Shown: positions 1 to 11,035, counted from the stretch's first letter. The stretch is DNA of 64,000 nucleotides from Thelephora terrestris (GCA_015956445.1 WIUZ02000009.1:868001-932000); one strand, 5' to 3'. Numbers and translations: made by a program. Notes: a model not told the origin generated them from the letters alone.

Positions 1-720
1 ATACTGGGAGGTTTTGAAAAAGCCCCACCTAATAGGGGTCTCGCAACACCAAAATGGGGTGCGTTTCGCTGGGCGGGGGGTGTGCTTGATAGTCGAGGTG
101 ACGAGGGTACCTAAACGAAAGGGAATTTGTCAGTCTGCAAAGTGCGTTGCATGGAAGGTGCCTTAGCAGGCATGTTGGATACAGAGGGGGGGTACTTACG
201 AGCAGGAACGACCCAGACTCCAGGCGTGTGGTGCTTCGTGGTGGAGGGATCAAAGGCAAGGGAAGGAATAAGCGAAGGCCAGCAGGTGATGGGTGTTTGA
301 GTGAGGTGGCACGCAGCCGACACGGACTCCAGGATGAGAGACGAGGGAAGGGATGAGCGGGGGTCAGCAAGTGATTGGGGTTTGAGCTAAGTGACACGTA
401 GCCGAATCGGAACTCAAGTACTCGGCGTGCGTGACCGTGGACTTCGCATCGATCAGCAACTCATTCAAGCTTTCGAAAGCAACCTCCATCGACCCTCCTG
501 CCACCACCACCACCACCCCATCTCTTTTTCAACAGAGATTCCCCTCACAGGCTCAACACAAACCTCCATGATGGAGGGGGGTATGGACTTAGCAAGAAAA
601 ATGATTCCTTCGTACACCCAGGTCTTAGGTTTGCGGCGTCGGGACACTTGCTGACGAACAACTCCCTCTAGCCACGTCCAATCCGATTTCAAGATTTCCC
701 TCCTTCTCCCATCGACTCAA
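1..720. other. Stretch without a recognisable gene
   Basis: Only short, mutually overlapping open frames on both strands; none has a recognisable domain or a convincing exon pattern. The sequence is G-rich up to about 400 and C/T-rich afterwards. It may contain the decayed 5' part of the cyclin relic that follows. Confidence 0.4.
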
Positions 721-1412
721 TCTAACGCATTGCCGCGTCCTGTTTCGCCATCGCCCGCCTTATCCCAACCATTTTCTACCATCCTGCACCTCCCGATCAA
801 CCTCGACGACAACCAATCGTTCCTGCATCCTTCCGCCAGTGCTCAGGGCAATCTCGCATTCCCTCATCAGCCCTCACCTTACCTCGGAATCACCACCCCT
901 GGCGAAGAGGCCGCTATTCGGCTCAGGTCAGCCAAGGCTGAACGCCTCCAGCTTAAGTCCGCAAGCCCCTTGCTTGCGGCGTTGGTGTTCCTTTTGTCAG
1001 GTCGCCCGGTGTTGAACACGACTATGACGCGACAGCCGCCGATCTTCTGTCGATGGGTCCTTCCCCTGGAAACATCTTACACCTTTGCAACCTCGTCCTG
1101 ACCGATCGCCCACCCATCACCGCACGCGGTTCCTCCGGACACCACCTCTTCATTTCCGCCTTGAAGACAGAGCGTGAGATGTGCTCCTACTTGGAGTGGC
1201 AGCTCAACATTGAGCCCAGTGTGCTCAAGGACTTTGACTCGAGGGACTTCAAGGGTCCTGGTCCCAACCCGTCGCAATATACGCTACCCACACCCTCGTC
1301 TGGACCGTTTGCCCATCCGAAACCAAGCACAAAAAACAATCCAACGGCTATCCCATCTTTTGGCCCCGGCGCGCCTCCATCCCCACCATTGACCACCTCT
1401 TTGACGCCATAA
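720..1412 (+). pseudogene. Relic of a G1/PHO80-type cyclin gene
   Basis: Two frames carry pieces of a fungal G1/PHO80-like cyclin. The first (about 930-1010) reads SASPLLAALVF, matching the start of the cyclin box. The second (about 1085-1340) reads ARGSSGHHLFISA, then EREMCSYLEWQLNIEP, then a GPGP and proline-rich tail as in basidiomycete cyclins. Between the two second-frame motifs the family normally has about 35-40 residues containing the KxxDD...NK..W part of the box; these are missing. The change of frame, the internal deletion and the absence of a start with the N-terminal half indicate a dead host gene rather than an intron effect. Cyclin identity rests on family motifs recalled from related fungi; the exact cyclin class is not certain. 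Confidence 0.65.
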
Positions 1413-2518
1413 CAGTGTTAGATATTTCAAGTTCATTTTCGACCGTTAAAAAGACTGATACCATTGTTCCCACGTATGTTACTTCCGACATATCTTCTGA
1501 TCATAGGACACTCTTTTTCGTAGCTACCCGCTTCCATTTCTGTGTTGGTCCGCTAAGTTTTTAGCTCGCGTTTCCGTTCGCTTTACCCTCAGTGTTTGCT
1601 TTTCTTACCCACGCACTGAGATAGCTACTCGTCTACTTTAGACGAACTCCGTACGCTACCTTTGCTGGCTCACAAACGGTTGAGGAGAACTTCCTCTGAT
1701 TCTAACCCAGCCCAACAGGGACCTCCGCAGCTCCTCTGCACTCCTCCCTCGGCATTTGGGACACTCGACAGGGTCCATTGGGGTGAGCGAAGGGCGGGGA
1801 GATGTAAAGATTATCTCTAGATAATCAGTTATATATTATTGGCCCAAATAAATATTTCGATCTTTATTCCGACGGCAATAATAATTGACTGCCGGCAATT
1901 GGAATCTCCTGGACGATTATGACTGCAACCGGGGGATAAGCATTTAATTTTGATGGCATTTTTAATCGGTAAGAACATAATTATCACCATATCTAATTAT
2001 AATTCCTGTGGGATTTTTGCGACATCCCGCCATCACGCGGCTATCCTGGCTTCCCCTGGCCTCCCTCGAGCGCCTCCCTCCATCAATATTGCCCAGGGGA
2101 ATGCCCTCTCTGGGAAACCCCCTTGCCGGCATCCTCCCTTTCCTGGGTATCCGCCTGAGGGTTCGGTCACTCGGATTTCGCTTATATGCCTGGATTTAGC
2201 ATATATTCCCTTTTATTCATGCTCGAAATGTGGGACCGCAAAAATATTTCAAAATAAAATAAAATAAAAATACGAGTGTATGGGGGAGACAACATGTAGT
2301 TGATCCCGCTAAATACAACATTGAACAGATGAGAATTGAGCAATGAATGCCCGATTTTCGTCCAGGGTTTGGGCGAGCATTGCCAGCTCATCACGCCCCA
2401 TGCAGATTGATGGGGATTGTACCTTCCTTTTTAGGAATGCGCGGCTTCCCTCCTCACACCGGGTTCATCCCTGCCCGACGCGTCCCAGAGCCTGTTTCTC
2501 ACGGGGTAAAGGTTATAC
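1413..2518. other. A/T-rich spacer without a gene
   Basis: C/T-rich to about 1750, then A/T-rich (1800-2280) with repeated TAATTA/ATAATT tracts and an A-rich run near 2255-2275, then a moderately GC-rich stretch. Frames are short and unrecognised. An old transposon or repeat remnant is possible, but no terminal repeats could be paired. Confidence 0.35.
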
Positions 2519-2790
2519 ATGTCACGAACGCGTGACATAGTAGCCAAGATCTCACAAATAATTCAAGACATTGGTCTCATTCGCAGTAATAATAATACAA
2601 AGGTGACTAAAAAGAACTACAAACTTAGACAAGAACAAACGGGTCAGCATCACATGGGCAGTGCTGAGGAAGGGGGCAACGATGAGCGAAATGGTGAGGG
2701 TTGTGAACACTCTCAGGACAATAAGACCACGCCCGCGTTACCGGATCTTTCCAACATTCCTTACACCCCAACACATCATGATACAGACTA

Positions 2791-3525
2791 TCATGCATCT
2801 CCCGCTTCACGTCCGACAAGGCTGCACTCACTAAGGCGAATCCATAGCGGTCCTGGAGACCCGCCACTTCCACTTTCAACTTCATCCGAACTTGACGTGA
2901 CTTGTCGGAGGGACGACAGCGTTGACCAGAACGAGTCATCGGATTCTTGCGGTTCTTCTTCTTCTGGGATCGCTCCACCATCTGACGAACTGGGGCAGGA
3001 CTCCAGGGAGGGGATGGAGGGAGAGGAACGCCCTGATCCTGGCGGTGGCGAAGGGATGACTGGGGACTTGCAAGGGGGGTCGGTACAATAAGCTCCCCGA
3101 CATTGATGTCCGAAATATCGGAAGAGAGACGCCTGGAAAGGTCCCCAATGTTCCAAGGCAAAGTGAGAAAAGTCCTCGTTCAAGCTGTTCATGATAACGT
3201 ACATGAGATCCACACGCTTCTCCAACTTCGCAATCCTATCCTCTCTATCCCTCTCCATGACGTCCAACAAGCGAGCAGCCGCAGGGTGTTGAGCCTGCAT
3301 CTGAGGCATGGGAAGCCTGGGGTCTTCGTACCCAGCTTGCTCCCAGAACTCGGCGGGAGCGTTGTGGGCGGTGAGGAAGCTAATGGCAACCTGGTTGTCG
3401 TGAGCGATGTTGGCAGGGGAGTCGTACAGATGTTGCTCCACGTCGTAAGGAGCATCCGTCTCGAAGGACGGGGTGAAAGGGGTGGCGGCGGCATTGAGCA
3501 CGGCGTTGTTGGCAACGAAAGACAT
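2791..3525 (-). CDS. Hypothetical coiled-coil/acidic protein (244 aa)
   Basis: One open frame of 244 residues on the minus strand. The N-terminal 60 residues are polar with a PFTPSFETDAPYDVEQHLYD segment. Residues about 85-125 (ERDREDRIAKLEKRVDLMYV and following) look like a short coiled coil. The last third is low-complexity and rich in Ser, Pro, Glu and Asp (SSDGGAIPEEEEPQESDDS). No known domain is recognised. A TATA-like TATTTAAG lies about 95 bases upstream of the ATG on the same strand (near 3620), as for the two minus-strand genes at 56.7 and 60.6 kb, which have a similar coiled-coil then acidic-tail layout. More exons after the stop cannot be excluded. Function unknown. Confidence 0.5.
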   Translation of the reverse strand: MSFVANNAVLNAAATPFTPSFETDAPYDVEQHLYDSPANIAHDNQVAISFLTAHNAPAEFWEQAGYEDPRLPMPQMQAQHPAAARLLDVMERDREDRIAKLEKRVDLMYVIMNSLNEDFSHFALEHWGPFQASLFRYFGHQCRGAYCTDPPCKSPVIPSPPPGSGRSSPSIPSLESCPSSSDGGAIPEEEEPQESDDSFWSTLSSLRQVTSSSDEVESGSGGSPGPLWIRLSECSLVGREAGDA

Positions 3526-4178
3526 AGAAACAAGAGATATTTGGAGGAGGTGGTACTGGGGTTTGGTGGGAGTGGAAAAGAGACGATGAGGGAAACGATC
3601 ATTAATCCCCCTGACTTAAATACACCCTGACTCAAAGAAAACCGAAAAAGGAAAACAAAACCCATTATCCATTAACGTCCCTATTAGGGTAAACAAACCC
3701 TCAACCCCAATCGCGATCCCATCAAATCAGAGAAATCCCCATCGATCGCGGGAAATCCCCATCCGTCTTCTACTACTACCGTGAAACGAGAGAAATCCCC
3801 ACCAATCATGGAAAGTCCCCATCAGTCTTCTATTACCGCCATTGATCATGAGAAATCCCCATTGTGCTCCTAACGACTCCCTTTACTATTGTTCCCCTAT
3901 TTCATTTCGCTATCTGTCGTTCCAAAGTCTCACTCCCCTGACTCATTCACCCTGCCCTAAACTACGCACAGACCATGTTGACTCCTGTTTGGCTTGTTGT
4001 AGAATAATGACTCCTGTAGAGGATTGGGTATATAAGGAAGAGCGTTCGCTCCTTTCTTTCCCCATTCTCAATCTCTTCTGTACTCATCTACCCATAACCT
4101 GAATAAAAGTAAGCTGAGGAATTCTCCTCACGTCTTACCTCTTCTAACTCATCCCAGCAGGAATCCTCCTGCCAGTGT
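3526..4178. promoter_or_regulatory. Divergent promoter region
   Basis: Spacer between a minus-strand gene (start 3525) and a plus-strand open frame (start 4179). It contains a minus-strand TATA-like site near 3620, several near-repeats of GAGAAATCCCCAT (about 3730-3860), and a plus-strand TATATAAGG at about 4028-4036 followed by a C/T-rich leader, which is typical of fungal transcription starts. Confidence 0.45.
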
Positions 4179-4802
4179 ATGTTCAGCACCCCTAATCCTT
4201 TCCCCTCTACTAGCCCAGTCCAGCGACCAGTTGTCCCTGACGCTAGAAGATCCATCTGGGAGTATAAACTCATCAGGAGTCTTCAAGTAAACCGAACCAC
4301 CGGTTTACTTACTCATTTCCCTTACTACCGACCCTTTTCTGCCCTCGACGCCAGAGTCACTACCCCTCCCTTTCTATTAGGAGCGGATCATCAATTCCTT
4401 TGGAATTCAGACCTTACTGAGAGCGTCCTTGCGACAGTCTACTTCAGTATCAGTCCGGCTTTCTACTTCCCTTCTCCACGTGTTCACCTCACGACTAACG
4501 TCCACACCCATTCTCCTGCTATTATCGTTCTTTGGTGGGAAATCCCAACTGAATTACCTTACTCTGTTATAGAATATCTCGTTAACTTCGAACGTCTTAG
4601 CGACCAAGACTTCGAACCGTTTGTGCAGCAACTCAACCAGTTCTGCCAAGACTATCACTCACCAGTTCACCCCTATCAGACCGAGTCACCCCTCGCTCTT
4701 GATATTCCTCCTCTCCTCATCTCTACGCCCGGAACCCCCTTCAAAACCAGACCCAATACCCCTCACCCGTCCGCTAATCCTCTAGCGCCCCACAAACAGT
4801 AA
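4179..4802 (+). CDS. Hypothetical protein (207 aa)
   Basis: Uninterrupted frame of 207 residues about 145 bases downstream of a TATATAAGG box and a C/T-rich leader. The protein is rich in Pro, Ser, Thr and aromatic residues, has no signal peptide or clear membrane segment and ends in a Pro-rich tail (TPGTPFKTRPNTPHPSANP). The segment ERLSDQDFEPFVQQLNQFCQ looks helical. No family recognised. It is divergently arranged with the coiled-coil gene ending at 2791, so the two may share a control region. It may be a real lineage-specific gene or one exon of a larger one. Confidence 0.4.
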   Translation: MFSTPNPFPSTSPVQRPVVPDARRSIWEYKLIRSLQVNRTTGLLTHFPYYRPFSALDARVTTPPFLLGADHQFLWNSDLTESVLATVYFSISPAFYFPSPRVHLTTNVHTHSPAIIVLWWEIPTELPYSVIEYLVNFERLSDQDFEPFVQQLNQFCQDYHSPVHPYQTESPLALDIPPLLISTPGTPFKTRPNTPHPSANPLAPHKQ

Positions 4803-5273
4803 GCAGGCCTCCAACCCTGACAATACAGATGATATACAAATTATCTACAAATTCAAGTAGGCCAGAGTAGATATACAAACCTATGGAGTTGTTGCACAAA
4901 GTTTGCGACAGTCACTCCAGATTTGTATTACAAATCGGGTAAGTACGGTTGACCTAAAGCAGAAGGTCCTTTTCCATCTTTGGGCATAGCTCAAGAGGCA
5001 GAAAGTATATAAGTCCAGCAAGTACACCGTAGATAGGCATCCTGTCTTTTCCGTTCTGTTCTCAAGAATCTCACAAACCGTTGTCCCTTTTTTCCTCCTC
5101 CCGTCTCCCAGGTGCTGTTATTCGTCTCTCGACACTCATCGCCTGAGTGTTGCTACCGCACGGTAGCTTCCAGCCACCTCGAAGACATAGTCGATTTCTA
5201 TCACCCTCCTCAAATACTTTTCGATTAACTCACTACTACCGTACGTGCACGATTTGGTCCGCATTGCGAGATC
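4803..5273. promoter_or_regulatory. Intergenic region with TATA box for the next gene
   Basis: Contains a plus-strand AGTATATAAG at about 5005-5014, then a C/T-rich stretch (5060-5110), a standard fungal promoter layout for the gene starting near 5284. Several short repeats of ACAAAT/ATACAA lie at 4830-4940. Confidence 0.4.
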
Positions 5274-5283
5274 ATGTTGACCG

Positions 5284-5673
5284 ATGTTTATCCCGGTATA
5301 TCAGATGCAAAAAGCGTTAGGAACAGCCTTCTCAAGCCTTCTCAAGCAGAACGGCTGGAAGAAGCTTTCTAACCCTAGCGTCGCTCGTGGTGCGACTGCA
5401 GTCCCCAAGAACCCGACCGCCGTCGCGAGGATTGGCATCCGCCTTGACTACGATAACTACGTCGAGAAGGGCGTTGATAAGGTCAAGTGGCACCACTACA
5501 AGCTCCAGGTCAACGCCGGCGACACAATCCCCAATGCTTTTAAGAATTGGAGGGACAGTCAGTCGAAGGGGACACATGCTGTGATGGCGACGATTGAGAT
5601 TAGGGACGGTGCCGACAAGGACGAGATCAAGGCGGCCCTGAAGGAGGCTACTAAAGATGTCCAAGGTGTTTAA
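5284..5673 (+). CDS. Hypothetical small protein (129 aa)
   Basis: Open frame of 129 residues. The core alternates charged and hydrophobic residues as a small globular domain would (ARIGIRLDYDNYVEKGVDKV, then HAVMATIEIRDGADKDEIKA), ending in a helix and GV. Start uncertain: ATG 5284 opens this frame, but an ATG at 5274 in another frame reads well for 30 codons, so a short intron or a start at the internal Met (5308) is possible. A 10-base direct duplication (CTTCTCAAGC) lies near 5330-5346. A TATA box sits about 275 bases upstream. Family not recognised. Confidence 0.55.
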   Translation: MFIPVYQMQKALGTAFSSLLKQNGWKKLSNPSVARGATAVPKNPTAVARIGIRLDYDNYVEKGVDKVKWHHYKLQVNAGDTIPNAFKNWRDSQSKGTHAVMATIEIRDGADKDEIKAALKEATKDVQGV

Positions 5674-6655
5674 GCCCCAGAGTCCACGCCACACTGACCT
5701 GCCGTGTTGCCAGTCCAAAGATGTTCCGCTCTGTTAGCTATTCCGATATGCGCATGACTTGTATCTCAAATGTTTGAAACCATGCCCCCACTCCAAATGT
5801 TATCTCCATATTGCATGTTCTCAGTACGGTAATTCGTTAGAAACGTGTTAAGACGCGTGAAGGATCGATGTTTCTGATTCTCTCATCGTACTTATGGTCA
5901 AACTTTCTCACAACGTGTTTTAGAATCATCAATGGGTGGAACCAAATCGAGACAAAAGGACTGGCACTACCTTCGGAAGTCTTATAGGAATACAGTCGAA
6001 TAGCTCTAATTGCATAGTATCTTATTGCATAAATCCTAAAATGCATCGGATTTCGGCCAGAACAATGGTGGTACAGGGGGGCGCTTGAAAATAATGCATA
6101 GACCTTGGGATGCCTTCTGTCAGCCATTTATGCAGGTAGGCCACCTCGCTTACAACCATCCGACATCGGACCGCGTGGTCATTTTTACTAGTGGAAGAGA
6201 TAGACAATGACCGGGACCAGGTGGCAAGTTGAAACAATGCAAAAGCGACTATGCAATTGATTAAATAAATAAAATTAGCCGTTCGCCCTAAATTTCCCAA
6301 CCATAACTTAAGGGGCCCTGCCCTCAAAGCCGCTGGCACAAGGTGAAATTACACGATGAGATGTAGAATGCTGGACTTATGGTTTGTTGGTCACGCATTT
6401 GAGTTAGTCACAACACGTTACGTATTTGTCACACGCGTTGTCCCTGCATAAATTGTCTAAATGCATAGGATTTTCATGCGACCTATGTCATGCAGTTAGA
6501 GCTATTCAACTGTATCCGACATTTTTTTGTCAGAAAGAAGCTCCACTCACTTATGTCTATGGCAACGGCACGAGATCAGCGAAGGTTTGGGTTGGAAGGT
6601 GTTGGGCACGCGTGGCGTAGGCACTGAACAGCGTGAGACGATGCCAGAGCAATGC
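5674..6655. other. Spacer with inverted-repeat remnant
   Basis: No credible gene. Contains the inverted repeat described separately (5991-6047 with 6461-6515) and several ATGCAT motifs. Open frames here are shadows of the repeat. Confidence 0.4.
5991..6515. repeat. Non-autonomous element with imperfect inverted repeats
   Basis: The reverse complement of 5991-6047 matches 6461-6515 over about 55 bases with indels. The best core is TTAGAGCTATTC followed by RACTGTAT, present once in each orientation. The roughly 410 bases between the arms are A/T-rich and non-coding, which fits a MITE or the remains of one. Target duplications could not be assigned. Confidence 0.45.
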
Positions 6656-6711
6656 TACTGCGAGTTTCGAAATAGTTGGCACGCGTGGGAAGTGCCGCGT
6701 CGTGAAAAATA
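6656..6711. repeat. Left inverted repeat of transposon 1
   Basis: Matches the reverse complement of 11036-11092 with a modest number of mismatches; the shared core is TTTCGAAA then AGTTGGCAC. Related blocks occur near 11740-11790 and 15850-15910 around transposon 2. Confidence 0.6.
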
Positions 6712-6864
6712 GACGACTTCAGACAGTGACGACTTACTTCACCTTCTTCTTCAACAGCAAGACAATATCACCGGCCCACTTCTCAACGGAAATATTTCCC
6801 ACCAACAGTATAAGCGACAGTACCAGTTTGGGATCCCAGAGACTTCGTCAGACAAGATTGCGCC

Positions 6865-8044
6865 ATGAGAGGCAAGAAAATATCAGCTGATCTTAAGCGC
6901 ACCATCCTGGCCTTGGGCGACCTTCACTCTGTCTCCGAAATTGAGAGCCTGACAGGCGTAAGCCGCCGTCAAATTTACCGCATCAGAAAATATTGGGAAA
7001 CCACTGGATCCGTTGAACCTGAGCAGGCAGGGAGGAGGACTGGGAGGCATCGTTTTCTCTCGCAAAATGAAGAAGCAGTGAGTCTCTTTTTTAACTCTCA
7101 CAGAGCTGCCCTCAACGAAGTTCGGTCCTAGTACGTAGTTGAGTGTGTGCGAAGAACACCCGACGTTTACCTCGAAGATCTCAGCTCCCAAATTGCGATC
7201 AACTTAGGGGTCACAGTCTCTCGCAAGTTAGTTTGGGAAACACTCAGACGAAATGGTCTTACCCTAAAGAAGGTGACTACCATCTTTTCCCCCTTGTTAC
7301 TGAGGATGAAACTGTGGCCTAGGCATCGTGTGTTGCGGCAGAACGCTCGGCTTTCAAACGAGCTGAATATGTGCTCCGTATGTCGGGCCGGTACACGATT
7401 GATCAACTTGTTTTCACAGACGAAACTTCCTTCGACCGCCGTGTCGCGCACCGCAAGAATGCGTGGGCAAGCAAGGGACAGCGTGTGTCAACAAAAGTTT
7501 TACTCTGCAGGGGCAAGCGGTGAGTGACTAGTCAAATTACTTTTGTTTGATTGACGTTTCGTCAGTTATTCAGTTCTCCCAGCATTAACACTTGATGGGA
7601 TCATTGCCCTGGATATTGTTCAAGGCTCCTACGATGGACAGCGCTTCAAAAAATTCATTCACGATCTCCTGGACGAGATGAATGAATTTCCTGGCCCGAA
7701 GTCAGTTGTAGTGATGGACAACTGTCGGATCCACAAATCCCGAGATGTCTCGAAGATGATTTACGAACGGTAATAATCTGCCACCAGATTCTCTTACTGT
7801 CACTCACTCGGATCTATTTAGGGGCATGCGATGCGAATTTCTCCCCCCCTACTCTCCAGATTATAACCCAATTGAGTTGGCATTCTCCGCAATCAAGGCC
7901 GACTTTCGCCACTGCTTGCCCGCACTTGAGCGTAACATGACAACCAGCAATGAAAAGGAGATTCTTGTGGCAATACATGACGCAGTTTTTTCCGTCACTC
8001 CCGAAGACGCCTGTGGGTGGTTTCGAAGGTGCGGGTACAGATGA
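6865..8044 (+). pseudogene. Tc1-like DD34E transposase, one nonsense codon
   Basis: Four exons: 6865-7272, 7323-7519, 7566-7769, 7822-8044 (344 codons including stop). The N-terminus is a helix-turn-helix DNA-binding domain (LTGVSRRQIYRIRKYWETTG). The catalytic RNase-H-like fold shows the first Asp in FTDETSFDRR, the second in VVMDNCRIHKS and a Glu in YSPDYNPIELAFS; 34 residues separate the second Asp and the Glu, the DD34E spacing of the Tc1 family. Splice sites join in frame and their positions are shared with the transposase at 11848. One in-frame TAG at 7129-7131, in the linker between the DNA-binding and catalytic domains, interrupts an otherwise complete protein, so the copy is probably inactive unless read through. 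All catalytic residues are still present, so loss is recent. Confidence 0.8.
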
Positions 8045-8075
8045 GGGTTTCCATTCAAAATACGGGTACATGTAA

Positions 8076-10818
8076 CTAGTGCTTCGCCCTGTTCCTGCCC
8101 TTGATCTTCTTGATTTTCGAAGATACTTTGGTTTTGATTGCACGTGCAGTTCCATCTGTCATACCCGGGATTATCTCCACCATGCGTTCCGCAGTGAGCG
8201 AATCAACCGCAAGTTCATCAAGATGGAAGTAACTGTGCTGATTGAAGAGATTCGTATAGTTGGTGAAGTAGTGGTTACCGCGGTCGGTGGTTTCAAGCTC
8301 CACGAAGAAGTCGGAGATGGTGGGGTACTCGACACTTTGATCATCGTTGCTTGGTGACCTGTACCTCTCCTTGTCAGCAGGAGGATTAGGTGGGATGTTT
8401 GTGTAGGAGGTAGTAGTATCTGGAGAATAAAAGGGCACAGTGGAAGGACCAGGGATTGGGTACGAAGGACCTGGGGGAACGTTCAAAAATCCGCCCGCCA
8501 GATACGGGTTCCACCCGGGGAACGGATTTGGTGGATAGCCGTATGCGGAATCGGAGGCCGGAGGTCTCCGACCTTTTGCTAAGACGGTCGGTTGGCCGGT
8601 AAGATCCGTAGGGAGCATTACCCGTGGATAGTTTTTGTAAACTCTCTCAAGTACCTCCTTTGGAGGACGTCTGTAGCTCTCCCACTCACTGTGATTCTAG
8701 ATAGATGGGCGCATGTCAGAAATCGCGAACATGGGAAAATTCAACCGCGTCTCACTATCATTGTAGCCCACATGGAAAGTTCCTCCATTGAGTAGCAATG
8801 GTGGGTAGCGTTTGTCAGCAACACACATGGAGCGTCACAGCGGGCGCAACGATTCTCCTTTCGGATCTTTTCAACGATCCCCGTCTCAGAGACGTTGGTA
8901 CTGTCAGACCCCGAGTCGTTTTCGATGTCTGAGTCTGACGTTCCTGATCCAATGTTTGGGTCAGGATCTCCTCGGACTTGCTTGGCTTTCTTCCGGGGCT
9001 GAGAATGATTCATATGTCAGTTGCCATAGGACCCTGATCCAGAAAATGAATGCCTTTTTTGGACCACCGTGTTTTCGCTTTGTTGCCGGTGCTTTCCCCT
9101 TCATCTTCTTCTTACCCTTCACACTGGGGGCAAGGGGTCACTTACCCAGCGAATACATTGTGATTACATTGTGATTTTTTAGACAATGGGTCCAGCCTGT
9201 AGCCATGAGGTACATGCTGAGTTCTTTTACAAAGTACCCATCAATGTGACCACAATGTGGACAGTGGGTCCATCTTGATCACTTTTACAAAGTGCCCATC
9301 AATTCAATCACAATGTACCCTGTGGGTCCATGCAGGATACATTCCATCAAAGTGGCCACTGGGCACTTTGTGAAAGAAACCCCTGGTTTCTTTCACAATT
9401 TTGTTCACAATGTAATTTACTGGGTGCCTGAGCCACTCATTGGGAGTTATTTCAAAAAGTACCCAGAAATGCGACCATAATGTCCCCAGGGGGTTCTTCT
9501 CAATGTTTTCACAATGAACTCTCAATGTGGTTGGATTTCACAACGAACTCTCAAAGAAACCATTGAGTATCTGGTTGAATACTTTGCGGACACATTGTTG
9601 GATACTTTATGAAAGAACTCTCAATGAGTGGCTCCGGGGTATGTTGGACACATTGTAGGCAAAATTGTGAAAGAAACCAGGGGTTTCTTTCACAAAGTGC
9701 CCAGTGGCCACTTTGATGGATACTTTTACAATGTATCCTGCATGGACCCACAGGGCACATTGTGATCGAATTGATGGGCACTTTGTAAAAGTGATCAAGA
9801 TGGACCCACTGGCCACATTGTGGTCACATTGATGGGTACTTTGTAAAAGAACTCAGCATGTACCTCCTGGCCAAAGGCTGGACACATGGTTTAAAAAATC
9901 ACATTTTAATCACAATGTATCTGCTGGGTAAGTGACCCCTTGCCCCCAGTGTCATCTTCTTCGCCTTCTCCTTTCTCTTTGGCGCCTCTATCTCACCCTC
10001 ATCAGCATCCTCTGTGTCCGATACCCTCTCCACCTTATTTAAAACCTGGAGATCGATCCTCCATCCTGAAGCAAGGTCAGCATCGGCCAAGTTACTTTCC
10101 TTTTTGGCTCGGTCCCGAATTCGCTTTGCCCCAGCTTTCATCATACGCTTGTATGAGCGTTCGTCCGAGAGGGTGACCCATGCTTTTGAGCCCAGGCCGT
10201 TGCTAAACTTCCATGCAAGTTGGGGCACATGACCCTCCTTTAGGCGCATTTCCCCAGAAGCGACTTTGATGAACCTGGTCCAAGTAACGTCTTCACTGAG
10301 GAAAGTTTCGGACAACGTGTTTTTCCCAATTGGGAAAGCGAAGAGGGGAGAGAAAGGTCGGTTTACTGGTACAGTAAGTCCACAATTGTAATGGCATGCG
10401 CAAATCTGACCTTCTGTTCCTACTATCAATGGAACTTGGCTGTGCGTCACCTCCTATCAAGCGTTGCGGTCAAAATCCAGTGTCCATGAGGCTATCTGCC
10501 GGGTTGAGTGAAGCTCACCTCGTGACCCCTATTGTCACCATGTCTCGATCTCATTCCAGCTAACGTCTCTGCCACTTCTTGTGCAGTGGGCATAAAGTCG
10601 TCGTCCTCAGTTTGATTTCCTGCGGATTCAGGTGCCACGGGTTTGAAACGTTGGCCAGATCCATCCCGCTCGCTGCCGTCCGGGCCTCCTGACGATATAG
10701 GCGTTGCTGACCCTGAAATATCCCCAGGATTGCTAGAATTGTATCCTTCGGTGGTGGTTTTTTGGCTGCGTGTGCTGCGGCGGAGAGCCTGGCTCTCTAT
10801 GTTTTGTTTCTTTGACAT
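8076..10818 (-). pseudogene. Transposon 1 accessory gene with SAM-like C-terminus, split by a MITE
   Basis: Minus-strand multi-exon gene. The first exon starts at 10818 with an acidic, Ser-rich segment. The next (about 10450-9955) has a globular segment (FAFPIGKNTLSETF...TWTRFIKVA...KRMMKAGAKR) that aligns by eye with residues of the accessory protein at 13.7-14.0 kb. Then comes a basic KRKEKAKKM stretch cut by the MITE at 9122-9951 and resuming as KGKKKMKGKAPATKRK. Next are a Cys-rich piece (CARCDAPC, then MEELSMWATMI) and a Pro/Tyr-rich linker. The C-terminal 85 residues (YPTISDFFVELE to IKKIKGRNR) resemble a SAM domain. The MITE probably abolishes the full protein unless it is spliced out with its flanks. 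Convergent with the transposase. Function unknown; DNA or chromatin binding is a guess from composition only. Confidence 0.6.
9122..9951. mobile_element. 830-base palindromic MITE, CACTG ends (CACTA/EnSpm-like)
   Basis: Ends are perfect inverted repeats for at least 29 bases (CACTGGGGGCAAGGGGTCAC then TTACCCAGC). Similarity continues inward, so roughly 330-base arms (9122-9460 and 9610-9951) fold on each other, leaving a short unpaired centre. It is flanked by the direct 3-base duplication TCA (9119-9121 and 9952-9954). CACTG termini with a 3-base target duplication are the hallmark of the CACTA (EnSpm/CMC) superfamily; a KDZ-type affiliation is an alternative. There is no transposase inside; open frames within are by-products of the palindrome. 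Many short repeats (ACAATGT, GGGTCCA, TTTACAAAGT) make up the arms. Confidence 0.8.
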
Positions 10819-11035
10819 AGCGAGAAATGATCAGCGGTGACTGGGGTAGCCGAGCGCAACGAGAGATTTCCTTCGATCGCGATGAGCTCCAGGTTTAGTA
10901 CATGTATCGTTTCGGTCTATAATACTATCTGGAGTACCCTAGGTAGAGGTGGGCTTCACAGGAGCTTTGAAAATAGAAATCACGTTGTCATCGAGGCGAA
11001 ACACCCGAGCGAAATCTTCACTGTTCAAAGGTATG

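Noticed and set aside
4179-4802. 207-residue frame as a Gag-like protein
   Set aside because: No zinc knuckle, no capsid-like motif and no adjacent Pol-type frame; kept only as a hypothetical gene.
9292-9816. Open frames of 60-76 residues on both strands
   Set aside because: They are mirror images produced by the palindromic MITE arms.
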